Below, piece by piece: positions 1 to 10,483 of a stretch of 64,000 bases of DNA. Position numbers and translations under genes: made by a program. The notes under the pieces are model-generated. The model was given only the letters and a program-made list of their open reading frames with translations. It was not told the DNA's origin and did no database searches. How positions within the stretch are numbered: position 1 is the first letter of the stretch; each line of letters starts with the position of its first letter. Location: the NCBI RefSeq assembly GCF_963924675.1, contig NC_089224.1, forward strand, positions 45,055,158-45,119,157, in the 5' to 3' direction. This DNA comes from Phocoena phocoena. Its lineage: Eukaryota; Chordata; Mammalia; Artiodactyla; Phocoenidae.

Positions 1-3000
1 TTTGTGTATGGTGTTAGGGAGTGTTCTAATTTCTTTTACATGTAGCTGTCCAGTTTTCCCAGCACCACTTATTGAAGAGGCTGTCTTTTCTCCACACAAT
101 ATTCTTGCCTCCTTTATCAAAAATAAGGTGACCATATGTGTGTGGGTTTATCTCTGGGCTTTTATCCTGTTCCATTGATCTATATTTCTGTTTTTGTGCC
201 AATACCATACTGTCTTGATTACTATAGCTTTGTAGTATAGTCTGAAGTCAGGGAGCCTGATTCCTCCAGCTCTGTTTTTCTTTCTCAAGATTGCTTTGGC
301 TATTTGGGGTCTTTTGTGTTTCCATACAAACTGTGAAATTTTTTGTTCTAGTTCTGTGAAAAATGACATTGGTAGTCTGATAGGGATTGCATTGAATCTG
401 TAGATTGCATTGGGTAGTAGAGTCATTTTCACAATGTTGATTCTTCCAATCCAAGAACATGGTATATCTCTCCATCTGTTTGTATCATCTTTAATTTCTT
501 TCATCAGTGTCTTATCGTTTTCTGCATACAGGTCTTTTGTCTCCTTAGGTAGGTTTATTCCTAGGTATTTTATTCTTTCTGTTGCAGTGGTAAATGGGAG
601 TGTTTCCTTAATTTCTCTTTCAGATTTTTCATCATTGGTGTATAGGAATGCAAGAGATTTCTGTGCATTAATTTTGTATCCTGATACTTTACCAAATTCA
701 TTGATTAGCTCTAGTAGTTTTCTGGTAGCATCTTTAGGATTCTCTATGTATAGTATCATGTCATCTGCAAACAGTGACAGCTTTACTTCTTCTTTTCCGA
801 TTTGGATTCCTTTTATTTCCTTTTCTTCTCTGGTTGCTGTGGCTAAAACTTCCAAAACTATGTTGAATAAGAGTGGTGAGAGTGGGCAACCTTGTCTTGT
901 TCCTGATCTTAGTGGAAATGCTTTCAGTTTTTCACCATTGAGGACGATGTTGGCTGTGGGTTTGTCATATATGGCCTTTATTATGTTGAGGAAATTTCCC
1001 TCTATGCCTACTTTCTGCAGGGTTTTTATCATAAATGGGTGTTGAATTTTGTCAAAAGCTTTCTCTGCGTCTATTGAGATTATCATATGGTTTTTCTCGT
1101 TCAGTTTGTTAATATGGTGTATCACATTGATTGATTTGTCTATATTGAAGAATCCTTGCATTCCTGGCATAAACCCCACTTGATCATGGTGTATGATCCT
1201 TTTAATGTGCTGTTGGATTCTGTTTGCTAGTATTTTGTTTAGGATTTTTGCATCTATATTCATCAGTGATATGGGTCTGTAATTTTCTTTCTTTTTGACA
1301 TTTTTATATGGTTTTGGTATCAGGGTGATGGTGGTCTCACAGAATGAGTTTGGGAATGTTTCTCCCTCTGCTATATTTTGAAAGAGTTTGAGAAGGATAG
1401 GTTGTAGCTCGTCTGTAAATGTTTGATAGAATTCACCTGTGAAGCCGTCTGGTCCTGGACTTTTGTTTGTTGGAAGATTTTTTTTTTTTTTTTTTTTTTT
1501 TGCAGTAGGCGGGCCTCTCACTTTTGTGGCCTCTCCCGTTGCGGAGCACAGGCTCCAGATGCGCAGGCTCAGCTGCCATGGCTCACGGGCCTAGCCGCTC
1601 CACGGCATGTGGGATCTTCCCGGACCAGGGCATGAACCCGTGTCCCCTGCAACAGCAGGCGGACTCTCAACCACTGCACCACCAGGGAAGCCCTGTTGGA
1701 AGATTTTTAATCACAGGCTCCAATTCAGTGCTTGTGATTGGTCTGTTTATATTTCTATTTCTTCCGGGTTCAGTCTCGGAAGGTTGTACTTTTCTAAGAA
1801 TTTGTCCATTTCTTCCAGGTTGTCTGTTTTATTGGCATAGAGTTGCTTGTAGTAATCTCTCATGACCCTTTGTATTTCTGCAGTGTCAGTTGTTACTTTT
1901 CCTTTTTCATTTCTAATTCTATTGATTTGAGTCTCTTTCCTTTTTTTTCTTGATGAGTCTGGCTAATGGTTTATCAATTTTGTTTATCTCCTCAAAGAAC
2001 CAGCTTTTAGTTTTATTGACCTTTGCTATTGTTTCCTTCATTTCTTTTTCATTTATTTCTGATCTGATCTTTACGATTTTTTTCCTTCTGCTAACTTTGG
2101 GTTTTTTTTTTCTTCTTTCTCTAATTGCTTAGGGTGTAAGGTTAGGTTGTTTATTTGAGATGTTTCTTGTTTCTTAAGGTAGGATTGTATTGGTATAACC
2201 TTCCCTCTTAGAACTGCTTTTGCTGCATCCCATAGGTTTTGGGTCGTTGTGTTTTCATTGTCAGTTGTTTCTAGGTATTTTTTTATTTCCTCTTTGATTT
2301 CTTCAGTGATCTCTTGGTTATTAAGTAGTGTATTGTTTAGCCTCCATGTGTTTGTTTTTTTTACAGATATTGTCCTGTAATTGATATATAGTCTCATAGC
2401 CTTGTGGTCGGTAAAGGTACTTGATACTATTTCAGTTTTCTTACATTTACCAAGGCTTCACTTGTTTCTCAAGATATGATCTATCCTGGAGAATGTTCCA
2501 TGAGCAATTGAGAAGAATGTATTCTGTTGTTTTTGGATGGAATGTCCTATAAATATCAGTGAAGTCCATCTTGTTTAATGTATCATTTAAAGCTTGTGTT
2601 TCCTTATTTATTTTCATTTTGGATCATCTGTCCATTGGTGAAAGTAGGGTGTTAAAGTCCCGTACTATGATTGTGTTACTGTCGATTTCCCCTTTTATGG
2701 CTGTTAGCATTTGTCTTATGTATTGAGATGCTCCTATGTTGGGTGCATAAATATTTACAATTGTTATATCTTCTTCTTGGATTGATCCCTGGATCATTAT
2801 GTAGTGTCCTTCTTTGTCTCTTGTAATAGTTTTTTTTTAAAGTCTATTTTGTCTGATATGAGAATTGCTACTCCAGCTTTCTTTGGATTTCCATTTGCAT
2901 GGAATATCTTTTTCCATCCCCTCACTTTCAGTCTATATGTGTCCCTAGGTCTGAAATGGGTCTCATGTAGACAGCATATATATGGGTCTTCTTTTTGTAT

Positions 3001-3081
3001 CCATTCAGTCAGTCTATGTGTTTTGGTTGGAGCATTTAATCCATTTACATTTAAGGTAATTATCAATATGTATGTTCCTAT
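1..3081 (-). pseudogene. L1 ORF2 remnant (endonuclease and reverse transcriptase), 3' end missing
   Basis: L1 ORF2p nicks target DNA and reverse-transcribes L1 RNA. The N-terminal endonuclease is readable at 2797-3066 (ITLNVNGLNAPTK, then ETHFRPRDTY and AGVAILISDK). The reverse transcriptase is readable at about 148-1470, with the conserved [14 protein letters not shown] segment and the catalytic FADD block encoded at 760-771. The usual ATG is lost: the equivalent of the ATG-GAA-ATA start seen in the copy at 33923 reads CTG-GTA-ATA here (about 3081). Frames between 1700 and 2800 are broken by stops and frameshifts. A CHR SINE splits the reverse transcriptase at 1483-1693. The frame also ends prematurely at 148, before the usual C-terminus. 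This is a dead copy. Confidence 0.9.
1483..1693 (-). mobile_element. CHR-type tRNA-derived SINE inserted in L1 ORF2
   Basis: In sense (minus strand) it begins gggcttccctggtggtgcag and ends with gtgagaggcccg followed by an A-tract (plus-strand poly-T at about 1478-1501). It is flanked by a 15-bp target-site duplication, tgttggaagattttt, at 1468-1482 and 1694-1708. The A-box-like (tggtgcagtgg) and B-box-like (gggttcatgcc) words of the tRNA-derived promoter are visible. It postdates the host L1. Confidence 0.93.
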
Positions 3082-3144
3082 TACCAGTTTCTTAATTGTT
3101 TTGGGTTTGTCATTGTAGGTCTTTTCCTTCTCTGTGTTTCCTGC

Positions 3145-4077
3145 CTAGTGAAGTTCCTTTAGCATTTGTTGTAAAGCTAGTTTGGTGGTGCTGAATTCTC
3201 TCAGGTTTTGCTTGTCTGTAAAACTTTTAATTTCTCCATCGAATCTGAATGAGATCCTTGCTGGGTAGAGTAATCTTGGTTGTAGGTTTTTCCCCTTCAG
3301 CACTTTAAATATGTCCTGCCACTCCTTTCTGGCTTGCAGAGTTCCTGCTGAAAGATCAGCTGTTAACCTTACGGGGATACCTTTGTATGTTATTTGTTGT
3401 TTTTCCCTTGCTGCTTTTAATATTTTTTCTTTGTATCTAATTTTTGATAGTTTGAGTAATATGTTTCTTGGCATGTTTCTCCTTGGATTTATCCTGTATG
3501 GGACTCTCTGTGCTTCCTTGACTTGATTAACTATTTCCTTTCCCATATTAGGGCAGTTTTCAACTATAATCTCTTCAAATATTTTCTCAGTCTCTTTCTT
3601 TTTCTCTTCTTCTTCTGCCACCCCTATAATTCGAATGTTGGTGGGTTTAATGTTGCCCCAGAGGTCCCTGAGACTGTCCTCAATTCTTTTCATTCTTTAT
3701 TCTGCTCTGCAGTAGTTATTTTCACTATTTTATCTTCCAGGTCACTTATCCGTTCTTCTGCTATTGATTCCTTCTAGAGAATTTTAAATTTCATTTCTTG
3801 TGTTGTTCATCATTGTTTGCTTGCTCTTTTGTTGTTTCAGGTCCTTATAAAACATTTCTTATATTGTCTCCATTCTATTTCCAAGATTTTGGATCATCTT
3901 TACTATCATTATTCTGAATTCTTTTACAGGTAGACTGCCTGTTTCCTCTTCATTTGTTTGGTCTGGTGGGTTTTCACCTTGCTCCTTCATCTGCGTGTGT
4001 TTCTCTGTCTTCTCATTTTGCTTAATGTACTGTGTTTGGGGTCTCCTTTTTGCAGGCTGCATGTTCGTAGTTCCCAT
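3145..4077 (-). pseudogene. L1 ORF1 remnant (RNA-binding chaperone)
   Basis: L1 ORF1p is a trimeric RNA-binding chaperone of the L1 ribonucleoprotein. The N-terminal part reads from MGTTNMQPAKRRPQTQ at 4077 through an acidic/coiled-coil start (EEETGSLPVKEFRIMIVKMI). It then breaks, and the RRM and C-terminal domain are open at 3145-3693 (SLRDLWGNIKPTNIRIIGV, PRNILLKLSKIRYKEKIL, SFRFDGEIKSF). The region between about 3700 and 3860 carries stops or a frame change, so no intact protein is made. It lies directly upstream of ORF2 with the short spacing normal for L1. Confidence 0.88.
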
Positions 4078-4683
4078 TGTTTTTGGTGTCTGCCCCCAGT
4101 GGGTAATGTTGGTTCAGTGGGTTGTGTAGGCTTCCTGGTGGAGGGGACTAGTGCCTGTGTTCTGGTGGATGAGGCTGGATCTTGTCTTTCTCATGGAGAG
4201 GTCCATGTCCGGTGGTGTGTTTTGTGGTGTCTGTTACCTTATTATGATTTTAGGCAGCCTCTCTGCTAATGGGTGGGGTTGTGTTCCTGTCTTGCTAGTT
4301 GTTTGGCATAGGGTGTCTAGCACTGTAGCTTGCTGGTCGTTGAGTGGAGCTGGGTCTTGGCGTTGAGGTGGAGATCTGTGGGAGATTTTCACCATTTGGT
4401 ATTATGTGGACCTGGGAGGTCTCTGGTGGACCAATGCCCTGAACTCGGCTCTCCCACCTAAGAGGCACAGGCCTGAGGCCCAGCCAGAGCACCAGGACCC
4501 TGTCATCCACACAGCTCAGAATAAAAGGGAGAAAGAAAGAAAGCATGAAAAAAAATATAAAGTTATTAAAATAATAAATAATTTTAAAAAATTTTTTAAG
4601 TAATAAAAAAAAGAAGAAAGAAAGAGCACAACCAAATCATAAAACAAATCCACCAATGATAACAAGTGCTAAAAACTATACTA

Positions 4684-4910
4684 TAAAATAGATAGCTAGT
4701 GGGAAGCAGCCGCATAGCACAGAGAGATCAGCTCGGTGCTTTGTGACCGCCTGGAGGGGTGGGATAGGGAGGGTGGGAGGGAGGGAGACACAAGAGGGAA
4801 GAGATATGGGAACATATGTATATGTATAACTGATTCACTTTGTTATAAAGCAGAAACTAACACACCATTGTAAAGCAATTATACTCCAATAAAGATGTAA
4901 AAAAAAAAAA
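4684..4910 (+). mobile_element. 5'-truncated L1 3' end nested in L1 5' region
   Basis: The segment starts taaaatagatagctagtggg and ends with the L1 3'UTR (ctccaataaagatgtaaaa) and a poly-A tail at 4899-4910. It is oriented opposite to the surrounding L1. A perfect 13-bp duplication, aaaaactatacta, lies at 4671-4683 and 4906-4918, partly sharing the A-tail, and marks target-primed insertion. It contains only 3'UTR, no coding sequence. The equivalent part of the L1 near 50300 lacks it. Confidence 0.9.
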
Positions 4911-6271
4911 CTATACTAAAAAAACAACAAAAAAAAAACGGACAGACAGAACCGTAGGACAAATGGTAAAAGCAAATCTCTACAGACAAAATCACACACA
5001 GAAGCATACACATAGACACTCACAAAAAGAGAAAAAGAAAAAAAAAATATATCGTTGCTCCCAAAACCACCTCCTCAATTTGGGATGATTCGTTGTCTAT
5101 TCAGGTATTCCACAAGTGCAGGGTACATCAAGTTGATTGTGGAGATTGAATCCGCTGCTCCTGAGGCTGCTGGGAGAGATCTCCCTTTCTTTTCTTTGTT
5201 CGCAAAGCTCCTGGGGTTCAGCTTTGGATTTGGACCCGCCTCTGCATGTAGGTCGCCTGAGGGCGACTGTTCTCTCAGACAGGACAGGGTTAAAGGAGCA
5301 GCAGCTTCGGGGCCTCCGGCTCACTCAGGGAGGTGGGAGGGAGGGATACGGATGTGGGACGAGCCTGAAGGCGTCAGAGGCCGGCGTGACGCTGCGCCGG
5401 CGTGACGTTGCACCGTCACGCTGGCGTGAGGCGCGCCGTGTGTTCTCCTGGGGAAGTTGTCCGTGGATCATGGGACCCTGGCAGTGGCGGGCTGCGCAGG
5501 CTACCAGGAGGGGAGGTGTGGACAGTGACCTGTGCTTGCACACAGGCTTCTTGGTGGCGGCAGCAGCAGCCTGAGCGTCTCATGCCCGTCTCTGCGGTCC
5601 GCGCTGATAGCCGCAGCTCGCGCCCGTTTCTGAAGCTCCTTTAAGTGGCGCTCTTAATCCCCTCTCCTCGCGCACCAGGAAACAGGCCAGAAAAAGTGTC
5701 TTTCCTCTTCAGCAGCTCCAGACTTTTTTCCGGACCCCCCTCCTGGCTAGCTGTGGCCCACTAGGCCCCTTCAGTCTGTGTTCACGCAGCCAACCCCAGT
5801 CCTCTCCCTGGGATCCGACCTCCGAAGCCCAAGCCTCAGCTCCCAGTCCCGGCCCGTCCCGGCAGGTGAGCAGACAAGCCTCTCGAGCTGGTGAGTGCTG
5901 GCCGGCACTGATCGTCTGTGCGGGAACCTCTCTGCTTTGCCCTCCGCACCCCTGTTGCTGCGCTCTCCTCCGTGGCTCCAAAACTCCCTCCCTACGCCAC
6001 CCGCAGTCTCCGCCCGTGAAGGGGCTTCCTAGTGTTTGGAAACCTTTCCTCCTTCACAGCTCCCTCTTAGTAGTGCAGGTCCTGTCCCTACTTGTTTGTC
6101 TCTGTTTTTAATTTTTTCTTTTGCCCGTAGGTACGTGGGGAGTTTCTTGCCTTTTGGGAGGTCTGAGGTCTTCTGCCAGCGTTCAGTGGGTGTTCTGCAG
6201 GAGTTGTTCCATGTGTAGATGTATCTCTGATGTGTTTGTGGGGAGGAAGGTGATCTCCACTTCTTACTCGT

Positions 6272-6282
6272 CCGCCATCTTG
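6272..6282 (-). promoter_or_regulatory. YY1-like motif at L1 5' end
   Basis: The minus strand reads caagatggcgg, the YY1 core found close to the transcription start of many mammalian L1 5'UTRs, where it helps set the initiation point. It lies about 8 bases inside the inferred 5' terminus of this L1. A matching gccatcttg (plus strand) sits at 51585-51593 in the second 5'-complete copy. Confidence 0.6.
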
Positions 6283-6324
6283 AATCTCCCAGAGTCTATT
6301 TTTTAATATATCTCCTTCCTCTGG

Positions 6325-6445
6325 AATGTAGGCTTTAGGAGGGTAGGAATTTGTTTATGTTCATTGTTGTATCTACAGTGCCTAGAATAGTGCTGGATGT
6401 ATAGTAGGTTCTCAACAAATGCTTGTGAAATTGAATGCTTTCCAG
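6325..6445 (+). mobile_element. L2 LINE 3' end
   Basis: The pattern ggaatgtaggctttaggagg, then cagtgcctagaatagtgctgg and ggttctcaacaaatgcttg, matches the well-known 3' end of the ancient L2 LINE (gcaggg..., cagtgcctagaacagtgcc..., caataaat). Only the 3' end is recognisable. Confidence 0.65.
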
Positions 6446-7533
6446 GCAAAAGTTATATCTGACTGCGATTAAGACACCTCAGGGAATATCAATTTGGGGG
6501 TAAAGCCAAGCTAGTGATTAAAGCTGTACCTTCCTCCCCTCTTCCCTTGACTAGCCAGGAAAATTGACAGGATGTAATATGGAATGGTGAGGCCCGGTAT
6601 GGTATGCAGTGTTTTATAGTAGGGAACACTTTCCAGAGGACTTATACTCCTCCAACTGCACACTTATGTCCTATCTCTGCAATTCATTTGTGAATTGGAT
6701 GGTTGGGTTATGGCTTTAATTAGGATCATGAAAGACAGCAAGTTCAAAATTTAGAAGAACTGAGCCATATCCCTGTTTTTGGAGAACATTTTTTTTTTCA
6801 CTAATCATGTCAACTGACCAGTTATACTGTGGATTTCTAGGTGGTGCTAAACACTGGCATCTAATCCTGATCTAGAGGAGCCAAGAAGGAACCATCCCCA
6901 GCAAGGCAATGGCATGTGAGTAGAGTAGAACTGTGATTTCCCTAAGTAGAGGTCTGCATGTTAGCATCATGGGAACACCTGGGCTCTGAAATCTCTCTTC
7001 CCACTTTCCAAGGCCCTTAGCTGTGAGCTTTGGCCAATGACTGCTAAATGCCAGGCTTCTTAATCTTGTAAGTTGTCACAATCACTAAATAGGCTCATTT
7101 CTCTTTTAAAAAAGACGTGAGCTTTTGTGCTTCATAATCCCTAATAAACATGCCAAGCAGCTCAAGAAATTATGCTGAATTAGAAGCAATACAGGCTTCC
7201 AGTTCACCCATGTCAGAGGTTTCTTAGCACCACTCAAAGTTTTCTATAACTACCAAAGCCCATGATGGTAGTTCTGAGTTTCCAGCAAGTCTGAAATGAA
7301 GGATCTGGCAGAAATCTTCATTTTTTTTTTTTTTCATTGACAAATTTCCTCCTACATTTTCCTGATTCTCCTGACACCTATTATGTCATGTTAGGCCAAG
7401 CAGCATCCCACAACATGGTGGAAAACAATTTTAAGAAAACGAGTGGATTAAATATTTGTGTGAAGATTATCCTAGAGCCTCAAATAAATAGCTCCTGTGT
7501 ATACAGTTTTTGTGGTCATGGGTACTAACACCT

Positions 7534-7557
7534 GAGACTTCTGCAGAGACTTCTGCA
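7534..7557. repeat. 12-bp tandem duplication
   Basis: The unit gagacttctgca occurs twice head to tail with no mismatch. It is likely a slippage product. Confidence 0.9.
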
Positions 7558-9099
7558 GTGGTCGCTCTATGGGGCTATTAATCTAGTGGTGAAACCAAAC
7601 ATTAAATCAAATTGATATGATATTGATGAAATACAGGCCAAAAGCTAGAACTATAGCAAAAAAGAAGCAGAGGTTAGAAAGAACATATATATATGACCGA
7701 ACAAATGAAAAGTCCTTAATATAAATAAGTTTTCAAAGGGTTAGGTTTCCATGGATTTTAGTATTTATCTTCTTTAACTTTTGCAAAGCTTAATACAACT
7801 GCATAAAGGAGTTCTTGAAATAAAGGTAGTAATAATCCCTGTTTTGGGTTATAGACCCATTTTAAGCATCCTATCTCATCAACCCTTGCTGTCCCCCCAA
7901 CTTCATTATCCATCTTCTTTGCCCTGCTTTGTGCCTTGTTCTTTTGCTAGAGCTCAGAAAACAGACCTTCTGGAGGGGACTCTAAAACTAGGGTTGCTCA
8001 CATATTTTATGAACACATGAATGACCTCCTTGTTAAGTAGAAATTGAACCCTGATAACGGGTGGCATGTAATAGTGTCATGATTCCTTGAATTATAACTG
8101 GTGACAGTGTGAGATGGTGAGCTGATGGAGAATAAGGTTCTGAGTGATCAAGTAGAGGTTACATGATCATTAGAAAAATTATGGAGTGTGTTAACTGCAC
8201 TTGATTGTGTTAGAGACCTTATAAAAAGAAAACAGTACATTTAGAGTCTTGAACTCCCAACTCAAAGTGGGAGTGAAGAACCACAAAACTTCTATAATAG
8301 TAGGAATATGGCTGTGTATGACCTCAACAACATAGAATTCACATCACCAAGGCTGATCTGGCTATGGCCATTGCTGTAGCACAGAGGCCAACAGTAAGCC
8401 CCTGGTATATCATTATTTCTAGGGAAAATAGCTAGGCACTTGGAGAAGGCAGAGATACGGCCTCATGGAATAGACTTGAATTCCAGATTCAGATTTGCTT
8501 TTCATGCTTGTAGTGCTTTTGCCAAGATCACCGTTCCTATCTGGGGCCGGGGTTTTCAAAAAGTTTTTACTATAGAGTATCCCTCCCTTCATGGAACAGT
8601 CTCTTACATTCTTTTACATTCTGAAGTATAAAGCTTTACCTATGTACCTGAAAACTGTACTTGACAAAAAAGTCAATTAGAGTGTAAGCATCATATTGTA
8701 AAAAGGATCTTTGTATCTCTTGAGTTGGATTTAGATCATTAAGTAAGAGAGAACACTCGAGGCTAAATATTGGAAACCATTGTTGAGTAAGAACCAATCA
8801 GAAAATAAGATGGGCAAATATGAAATTATAACAATGAAAATAGGTGAATCATTGAAAAAATTGTTTCTTTCATTTTACCAGATAGGATGCTAAAACACTC
8901 TTCTGCTCTGTTTAATTCTGGAGACATAGCGGATTCCTTAAGTGTATCAGATACCACGAACAATGCTTAGGTCTTGGGCTAAAGGAAGAAAGGAGAAGAT
9001 AAAGATAGGGTTAAAGATGGGGTTAGATTGGACAGAGGAAGGGGGAGGCCTCTTGGCAGACCTATGATATGCCAGAAGCCATCTGGATTTCAAGGCTTA

Positions 9100-9607
9100 T
9101 TTTATCTTTTAGGTGCTCCAGGCATGGTGCTTGTGAGCTTTTCAAAGCCTGTTGTGCCGGACACTGTTTTTCCTGCCCATATGCCCCTCTCCCCAGTCCG
9201 TTTCACCAGCACTGTGCTCCTGTCCCCCAGCCACTGTATTCTGTGCTGCTAAAGGCTCTGTTGTTTCTGTCAGAGGACTGTCCTTGGGCACATAGCTGCC
9301 TTACCAGTAAGGGAAGTGCATGGGAATATTCCTATCCACCGGCTGCCAGTTTTACCCTCACATCAGGAGCCCAGCTCCTTTGCCTCAAAAGGTAGGACGG
9401 ACCTTGCTGTGTGATGTTCCAGAGCTCCCCACAAGATCAGGCTGAGGCTGAGATTTCATCTCAGATCACACCCCTGCTTGGCTTCTTTCTCTTTTCTGTT
9501 TTGTCTCCACCTACTTCTTGCAACTCCTGGAAGTATTTCCATAATAAAACACCCATACCTGATTCCTCATCTCAGATTCTGCTTCTGAGGAACCTGGGCC
9601 AAGACAA
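9100..9607 (+). mobile_element. Probable solo LTR remnant of an endogenous retrovirus
   Basis: The right part resembles the 3' half of old mammalian LTRs: a polyadenylation-like ataataaaac at about 9540, then ctcatctcagattctgcttc and an end of gaacctgggccaagaca. The left boundary is uncertain and no internal retroviral coding sequence is seen. The family (ERVL or MaLR type) cannot be fixed by eye. Confidence 0.5.
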
Positions 9608-10402
9608 CTAATACAAATATTTGAGAGCTAAAAACAAATTGACACCAAAGCGAGAAAGCTACCAAACTGCAATAAATAAGTAAAAACATATATTTATATA
9701 TAACGTATATACAAATATTTAAATAAAATAAAACTACCAAATGAAATAAATTCCTACAAAATTTGAAATTGTATCAGTAAGTCTGTTGCAACTGAATTTA
9801 GTTGACATAATTACATATAATATATTTAATATATAATGTGAATATATTTTAATATATTAACTATGATGAGGAATTTCATCTTCAAAGGCAGGAGGGCCAC
9901 AGCCATGCCTGGTTCTAGAAGCTGGTGAGGAAGGACACTGCCCTTTTACCTGCATCACTTAAAGTATGGATTCCACTCAGGAAGCAGAGGTCCATCTGGG
10001 AGACTACAGATTTTCCTTGAAGAAAAGCCTCTTTTTTCTCAAATGAGATAAACCTAGGTGACTTGCAGTTGTCCAACATCTACAATTATAACCAAAGTCA
10101 GAAAGAAGAGATGCAAATACTCCTTGAGTAGTAAATAGACTGACAGTCACACTAAAGTGTAATTGGTTAATCTATCAACTTGGGTAGATAAATCACATCA
10201 CATCCTCCCCGTTTTGATTGGAGTTAAGATCACTTCTGGCAGACACATTGAAGGAATTTGGGTCCTTGAAGAAGGAGTGAAGTAAGGAGCAGAGAAAAAA
10301 GGCACTCTCAGAGAAGCTGTAGGACATAATACAATCTCAAGACAATTACGTTCAAGCACAATTTAGCCTTTCTTCAATTGGGTGGTGACAAAGGAACTTG
10401 TA

Positions 10403-10483
10403 TTAGGTTGGCCAAAAAGTTTGTTCCGGTTTTTCCGTTAAGATCTTATGGAAAAACCCAAATGAACTTTTTGGCCAACCCAG
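10403..10483. mobile_element. Mariner-derived hairpin MITE
   Basis: An 81-bp near-perfect inverted repeat starts ttaggttggccaaaaagttt and ends aactttttggccaaccca, with TA dinucleotides flanking it at 10401-10402 and 10484-10485. This is the signature of a Tc1/mariner non-autonomous element of the type common in cetartiodactyl genomes. It has no transposase. Transcribed, it would fold into a hairpin. Confidence 0.9.

Larger units (their letters stand above)
1..6290 (-). mobile_element. L1 LINE, 5'-complete copy (3' end outside window)
   Basis: Read on the minus strand, this is an L1 retrotransposon running from its 5' terminus near 6290 leftward through 5'UTR, ORF1 and ORF2 to the window edge. 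The order of parts is canonical: a GC-rich 5'UTR (about 4080-6290), ORF1 remnant (about 3145-4077), ORF2 endonuclease (about 2800-3066) and reverse transcriptase (about 148-1500 and upstream). The 5' end carries the motif caagatggcgg typical of L1 5'UTR starts. The copy is interrupted by a CHR SINE at 1483-1693 and an opposite-strand L1 3' fragment at 4684-4910. Both ORFs contain stops and frameshifts, so it is not competent. The 5' region matches a second copy at about 49690-51603. The left target-site duplication cannot be tested because the 3' end is off-window. Confidence 0.93.
4078..6290 (-). promoter_or_regulatory. L1 5'UTR / internal promoter region
   Basis: This GC-rich block precedes ORF1 of the L1 read on the minus strand and would have held its internal RNA polymerase II promoter. 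It includes a strongly CpG-rich stretch at about 5360-5470 with an imperfect 16-bp tandem duplication (5380-5395, 5396-5411). It matches the 5' region of the L1 at 49690-51603, apart from the nested fragment at 4684-4910, which that copy lacks. Promoter function is inferred from family knowledge. Activity of this copy is unknown. Confidence 0.75.
6291..9099. other. Low-copy DNA without recognisable gene
   Basis: An L2 3' end lies at its left edge (listed separately). The rest holds AT-rich DNA, an oligo-T tract (about 7321-7334) and a perfect 12-bp tandem duplication (7534-7557). Short open frames exist, but none has splice context, family resemblance or length suggesting a protein. Confidence 0.6.

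Noticed and set aside
410..1045. A 211-codon plus-strand open frame
   Set aside because: It is antisense to the L1 reverse transcriptase. The same antisense frame recurs at 31643-32140 in the other L1 copy, so it is a shadow of ORF2 composition.
1524..1865. Plus-strand open frames of 70-113 codons over the CHR SINE
   Set aside because: Near-identical frames occur over the SINEs at 14659, 40415, 51860 and 62109. They are the antisense of a tRNA-derived SINE, not genes.
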